In this document: piece after piece, positions 58,611-64,000 of the stretch
Position numbering within the stretch: position 1 is the first letter of the stretch
Layout of the letters: every line of letters begins with the position of its first letter
Source of the DNA: Rostratula benghalensis
Taxonomy: Eukaryota; Chordata; Aves; Charadriiformes; Rostratulidae
Direction: 5' to 3'
NCBI GenBank assembly: GCA_013399305.1
Contig: VXAI01000020.1
Span: 7,014,607-7,078,606 of the forward strand
DNA: 64,000 nt
Position numbers and translations under genes: made by a program
Notes under the pieces: generated by a model
Told to the model about the DNA's origin: nothing
Database searches by the model: none
Seen by the model: only the letters and a program-made list of their open reading frames with translations

Positions 58611-61600
58611 AGATGGTAGAACAGCCAAAATCTCACAAAGTGCAGTCAAAAAGAGTAGAGGTGGTATTTAATGATGGAGTCAAAGCACATCAGATGGAAA
58701 TGCATATTTCAAGAGCTACAACAAAGTTGTATGGGGATGCAGTGGTAGATAGAGCTGTTCTTAAAATTCTACTGCTATTTCTGCAGCTAGGGAATAGTTT
58801 TTCTCTGGTTAGGTCTAAGTGAGGCAAGTACCTAACTGGGTACGTTCTGCAATTATCCCAGGATAGTCATGTTTAATAATTATTGAAATAAACCATGGAA
58901 AATATTTGGAGTGCTCTTGTGCTAGAAGCCACATAACATATGGCAGTCATCACCAAAACACACTTAAACGACTGTAGGAGGACTGTGAACAACACATTTT
59001 GTGTCCTTCTAGGATGTTGTATTTTCTTTATATATACTTAGTCCTTTAGTTTTTTTATGGGACTCGGAGCCTCAATGTCGAATGTGAAGTGAGCAGTGAA
59101 AAGTTTTGAAAGGAGGAGGCTACAGGCACATCATTTGCCATCAAATGTTCAAAGATTTGTTAGTAGCATCAACATGGATAAGCTGAAGTGTAGAGCATCT
59201 TGGTGTGCAGCGGGTTCATAATGGAGAAACTTTGGGGTTACTGCAGCCCCCAACTGATATGTCAGCATGTTAAACCACACAAAATATTAGGTCTGAATGT
59301 GACATTGCCCTGCTGGGGCCAAAGACACCATAAGTTGATTGTGTGTCTTTTCCATTATACTTCAATGCATTGAGAAGCTTTCTGGTAAATAAAATATTTT
59401 AAGAAAGAAATTATTTCTGTACTACAGTTAGACCTGCCAGGATCCTCAAAAGAGCACAAGTATCCATAAAGAAGATAGGTATATATTGCTTCAGTATTAC
59501 TGCATTTATTGCATTGTGATGTCTACTTGCTGATACCACCTTTTAAAAAAACTAAGTGTATGATACTTAGTTGAATACAGCAGTGACTTTGAGTATAAAC
59601 TGGTAACTGACAACATTTATAGCAAGATTGATGTGAAATATAATAGGCTCTATGACTTCAGTCTTTCCACCAATCTACCTCATTCTCCAATGCTCCAAGT
59701 AGATTTACACTCAAATGTCAACCCTTGTTTACCCATCTATCCAATACTGCTTTGAATCCTGATTTGCTATGGCCTCACTCCGTTTCCAGGCAGGTGCCTG
59801 ACTCCTGCTGTGTGTTCTGCTGGCCCTGGTGAGGGGTGATGTCTTCTGTTTGTTTCTTTTTCTTTTTTTAATTTCTGAATAAACCAAAGCTTAGCTATGA
59901 ACCTGGGCATATTTTTAGACATTTTAGACCTTTTTAGGCCCCAAAAAAATATCTTTCAACAAAAATTTCCATTTTATCTTATATGTAGATACTTTAAAAA
60001 GGAGATTATGTCATCTCTGCCAAATACAGCCTGTTTCTGGAGGGAACGTAGATGCAGGGGTCTGAAGAAAAGCTCTTTTTGATTATTTGGTGGTGTTTTT
60101 GTAACACATGGAGGACTCGGTTTCAAAATGGAAATCATCCCATCAAAAGAAAAAAAAATAATGAACTGAAGCATGAGGAAGCAGTGCTGCACTTAAATTA
60201 GAGATGTGGATATGTCCTCTGTAACCACTACTCTAGTCGCTTTCATTTGTCGTGGTTACTTTTACACCTTTTGTGTACTACCTTCCTTTTAGACAGAAGT
60301 TTTGTCCTCATAAAGTTTCAACTCTCTTTTTCTGCAAATACTGACAAGAGAGGAAGTAGTTCATACTCAGGGGAGCTATTTTACTGCAGAGGTATGTCTT
60401 TACCTGTGATTTCATGGTGTTCTTGCAAATCTGAAATACTATTCTAGAGAATGTTTATATTAAAGGAAGAATTACTCAGAACTGTTCCTGTAATGTCCTG
60501 CTGTCATTGGCAAGCCTCAGTGAAAAAGGCTGTGAATGCCTTTTGTTGAGAGGAGACTTTCAAACTAACACATTTATCACTTGGTACTGCAAGATGTGAC
60601 ACTTAATTTTTTGGCATAACTCTCATTAGATGGTCCTGGGGTTGAAAGCGTTTTCCTATTTTAGTACTTTGAAGGTTTTTCTCACCTGAGTTACGTGGAA
60701 TGTCAGCCATAAATTTTTTTTTTTTTACAAAGTGGTTGAAAAAAGGTCAGATTGAATTAAGAACATTTTGTTTTCAAACTTCAGTTTTTAACTGTTGTAT
60801 TAACTGAAATAGTTTTAATTTGAAAATAGTTTGATTTACCTAACTTTTTCTGTTTAAATAGAACATTTTAAGAAAACTGTTCCTCCTTTCCTTGAAGTAT
60901 CAAGGTTGATCATTGAACAGAGGATTTGCGTTAAATAGCTTTAGTATAGACTGACTTTTGAGGTAGTTTATACAGTGTATTTCTGGTGTTGTGATACTAA
61001 ACAAGGCATAAGTAATTCTTGGTCACCAGGTTTGATGGTATGACGCATGATGTGTGGTAGTGTTTTCAAATGAACCTTCTCAAGATGTCACTGGAGTCAT
61101 AGCACAAGCCACGTAATTACTTATTCCTTGCTTAGGAATAATGCTTATGATACAGGGTGAGGAATAAGGATAGTTGAACTCTCAGGTATAATACAGCTAG
61201 AAAGTTTGAATTCCATCTTAGATGTTTACTTTTCACAACTTCAGGGAGAATAGCGTCAAGTAAAAAGAAATTTAAAAAAATGGAAAGATTTTTAAAAAAC
61301 AAACTTTTAGTAATTATCACTCAGCAGTTTCTGAACCACTACAGATAACTTAACAATATGAACGCCAAAGTAATTTCTATCAAAATCTTTTTCTGTGGCA
61401 TTTAGTAACCATAGTAATGATCAGAGTATAAATTCCCTCACCATCTGCCCTACACTATATGGCCAGATCCTTGATGGTGGATGTTGACAGCTGCTGTTCA
61501 AACATGCTGAAGATAAGCAGGGAGCTGATGAAGGTCAGTTATTTCATAGCTAATGAAATTGCCAAGTCACCAAGTTCTGCATTATGACTCATGATATATG

Positions 61601-64000
61601 GCAATGATTTCAGAGAAATCTTTTCAGCTTCCTCAAAACATGTCTCTGGAACTGTAGCATAAGCCATGTAGATACAGAAGCAGCATATGTCCAAGAAGGA
61701 GGCAGCAAGTTGCTATAGTGAATGTAAATGTTGAACTGGTGTTTATCAATCACTAAGCTGCCTTGATGTTTTTATTCATGATGGAAGTTCTAAATGTCTT
61801 TCCATAAACAATTGCAACACAGATGTTCTTTGTCTTCTTCTTAAATCAAATTTTAAGGACTCTACGTTCTGTGTTTCTCGACCATTCTTTTGTATCAGAA
61901 TGAATTATTGGTGTATTTTTGACTGGTCTGTGTGATTTCTAGCATAGTTAATGATGCATATCTTTAGCCCTGTTAGAAGAGAACATGGAACAGCTGTCAG
62001 CACGTAGCTGGATGTGTGCTCCCTGGTTCCTAGCAACACAAAGAACAAGACTGCTGAACTTACACCTGTTACTCATGACCCAGAGGACATTAAAAGTGCT
62101 ACCAGTTATTGTGCTGGTAGCAGGAAGCCAGGGTGATAAAGCAGTTGTCATAGAAACTCCAAGGGTGGAAATTTTTAACTTTTGTTTTTTGCACTCAAAT
62201 TTAAATTTCTGAATTGAGTTCCTGATTTGATTCAGCTTTTGGAACAGCTTCTCTCTCTGTTTTACTGTACAGGGGAGATGTAACTGTAGGTTTTTCATAT
62301 CCTGAGAGCAAGTTTCACCTTTGAATTGTGGGTAGGCTCACATGTACTGCTTTCATGGTTCTCTGAAATCTTCACAAAGAAAGGGAGGAACAATGTCTTG
62401 ACTAATCACTGGTGTCTGCACATTCTGCTGCCTTCCCTTTTCATTGTCTTTGTGTCTTGATGACTACTAGGGTGTTTTATGTAAAAATCTCTCTGAAAAT
62501 GCTTAACTATTGCACTAGGGTAAGAGCAAGACACTGCCTTTCTTCCATGGTTTTCTAAATCTAGTCATTCGTGTCTGCTGCTTTTCTAACATGAAGAGGT
62601 TGAGGTTTAGGGGAAGTAAGTATTACAGCAGGAGATAGAGAAATAACACTTCAGCTCTGGAATATTTGGTGTAGCTCAGCTACAGTCACTCTCGCAGGTG
62701 TCTGCATGAAAACTGGTAACCGCTCAAATTAAAACCAAATACAGACTCTATTCTTCAATATTCTTCAAGACTCTCCTCTTTTTTTCAGTGATTCTGTTTC
62801 AGGATGCAGGGCTTTTTTGTCTTTGTTTTCTTGGCAGGTTGTTTGTGTTTTTGGTGGGTTTTTTTGTTTTTTTATCTTTAACCTTCTTTTTGTTTGCTCT
62901 TTGCTTCAAGAGCAAATCCGAATAAATTCATCTTGAGGCACTTGTCTGACAGGGCATTCATGTCCCACTTTTTACTTGGCTGTCTTAAAATCTTGCCCCC
63001 AAAGAATCCAAACACTAACTACAGTTAGAGTTTCTTTGTTTTATTCTGATGTGGTCCTGAAGGCTTTCTGCCTTTGAGGGATTTTTCAGGTTAAATATAG
63101 GAAGAGTATGTGTTTTTCAGGCATCAAGATGCGCTACCTCTGAATACACTGTATGGAGGATTTGTTTGTCAGCTTTGTAACTTTTGAAATCTCTCTTCAT
63201 GTTGGCCTTGAGCAGCTACAGTAATAGGATGGGATGAAATAAGTGACATTAAGATGAGATAGTGGAGAGCTAGAACACTGGAAGCAAGAATGAATTTAAA
63301 GAAAAATTTCCATGTCTTTTGAGATAGTGTTCACCTTTTAAATTTTATTTCAATTTTGTCACTAAAAACTGGTTGAATGTGCTGGCCACAAAAGCTTCCT
63401 TGACCTTCCAAGACTGGTGAAATCATCTGAGAGCTAGTTTAAAGAACTTGATTAAGAAAATGAATGAGCATCTCTAGATGGTCAAAGATATTATGTGATG
63501 CAGGTGTTATTTTTTTTCACTGCCTTTAACTGATCTCTTTTCAAGGGAAATATACAGATGATCAAGAAGTTTTGCTCTTTAGTGAACATCACGGAGCTTC
63601 CTTCAGTCTTTTGGGGAAATGGTAATCTCTGCTTTTAGTAGAAGGATGTTGGATGCTGTGAATGCCAGTGGGAGTCGTCAACATTTACTGAGTCTTTCAA
63701 ATGAATTAACTGTATTTTATGTAGATAACCTAGATATGAGCTGAATCACTTATCCTTAAAACTGGAGCTGGACATAGATTCTCAGATGAATGTGCACGTA
63801 ACTGCGTTAAATGAATGGAAGAGATAGACTATACTAGGGTGGAGAAAGCAGACTGGTGGAAGTGGAGGTATTAGAATGCTTAAATTTACCTCAGTACCAT
63901 CCTTCAGTCTCTTAACTACAATGGCAAAAGAGAAGTAGCAAAAATCTTTAATGCTATGGATGGCACTGTGTAGGTGAAACCTGGAAATCATCCCCAATTT
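58611..64000. other. AT-rich non-coding stretch to window end
   Basis: No gene, RNA gene or recognisable transposon is seen. ORFs are at most 116 codons (61948-62298 -) and resemble nothing known. T-rich simple sequence lies near 60715-60726 and 62850-62875. Confidence 0.5.

Noticed and set aside
60959..60975. let-7-like word TGAGGTAGTTTATACAG
   Set aside because: Only the seed region resembles let-7 and the flanks do not form a hairpin with a complementary arm, so it is not a microRNA gene.

Overview
The window looks like bird nuclear DNA. It carries several CR1 non-LTR retrotransposon pieces with the typical avian 3' end, plus one roughly 1.1-kb ERV-type LTR-like element of a kind I recall from bird genomes. 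Outside a GC-rich left end the sequence is AT-rich and non-coding. There is no operon structure, no tRNA or rRNA gene I could recognise, and no CRISPR-like array. Two N-filled gaps (1052-1210 and 39139-39243) and a single N at 6969 mark it as a draft assembly.

Layout. Positions 1 to about 1900 form a dense CpG island, broken by an assembly gap in its most GC-rich part. It is best read as a promoter plus a 5' non-coding exon on the + strand. A near-ideal Kozak ATG at 1453 opens only a 17-codon ORF, and a good splice donor lies at 1635. I could not name the gene. From about 1.9 kb to the right edge I found no exon I would defend. This is most simply a very long first intron of a + strand gene, or intergenic DNA if the island instead serves a gene leaving to the left.

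Mobile elements. 13154-14323 (-) is a 5'-truncated CR1 that keeps a 359-codon open reverse-transcriptase C-terminal ORF. 20861-21963 is a solo-LTR-like element with an internal polyadenylation signal and a run of degenerate GC-rich repeats. Shorter CR1 tails lie at 20714-20768 (-), 28293-28350 (-), 40762-40949 (+), 41631-41780 (-), 43109-43552 (-, old), 45416-45648 (+, same subfamily as the 13-kb copy), 46294-46410 (+) and 58516-58610 (-).

No cooperating gene set or new molecular system is evident. The points most worth checking are the island's exon and its uORFs, a 22-bp perfect palindrome inside the island, the repeat architecture of the LTR-like element, a GC-rich block at 57.1-57.7 kb with a 191-codon ORF, and one motif-rich non-coding stretch near 56.4-56.65 kb that may be an enhancer. 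All functional readings outside the transposons are inference.
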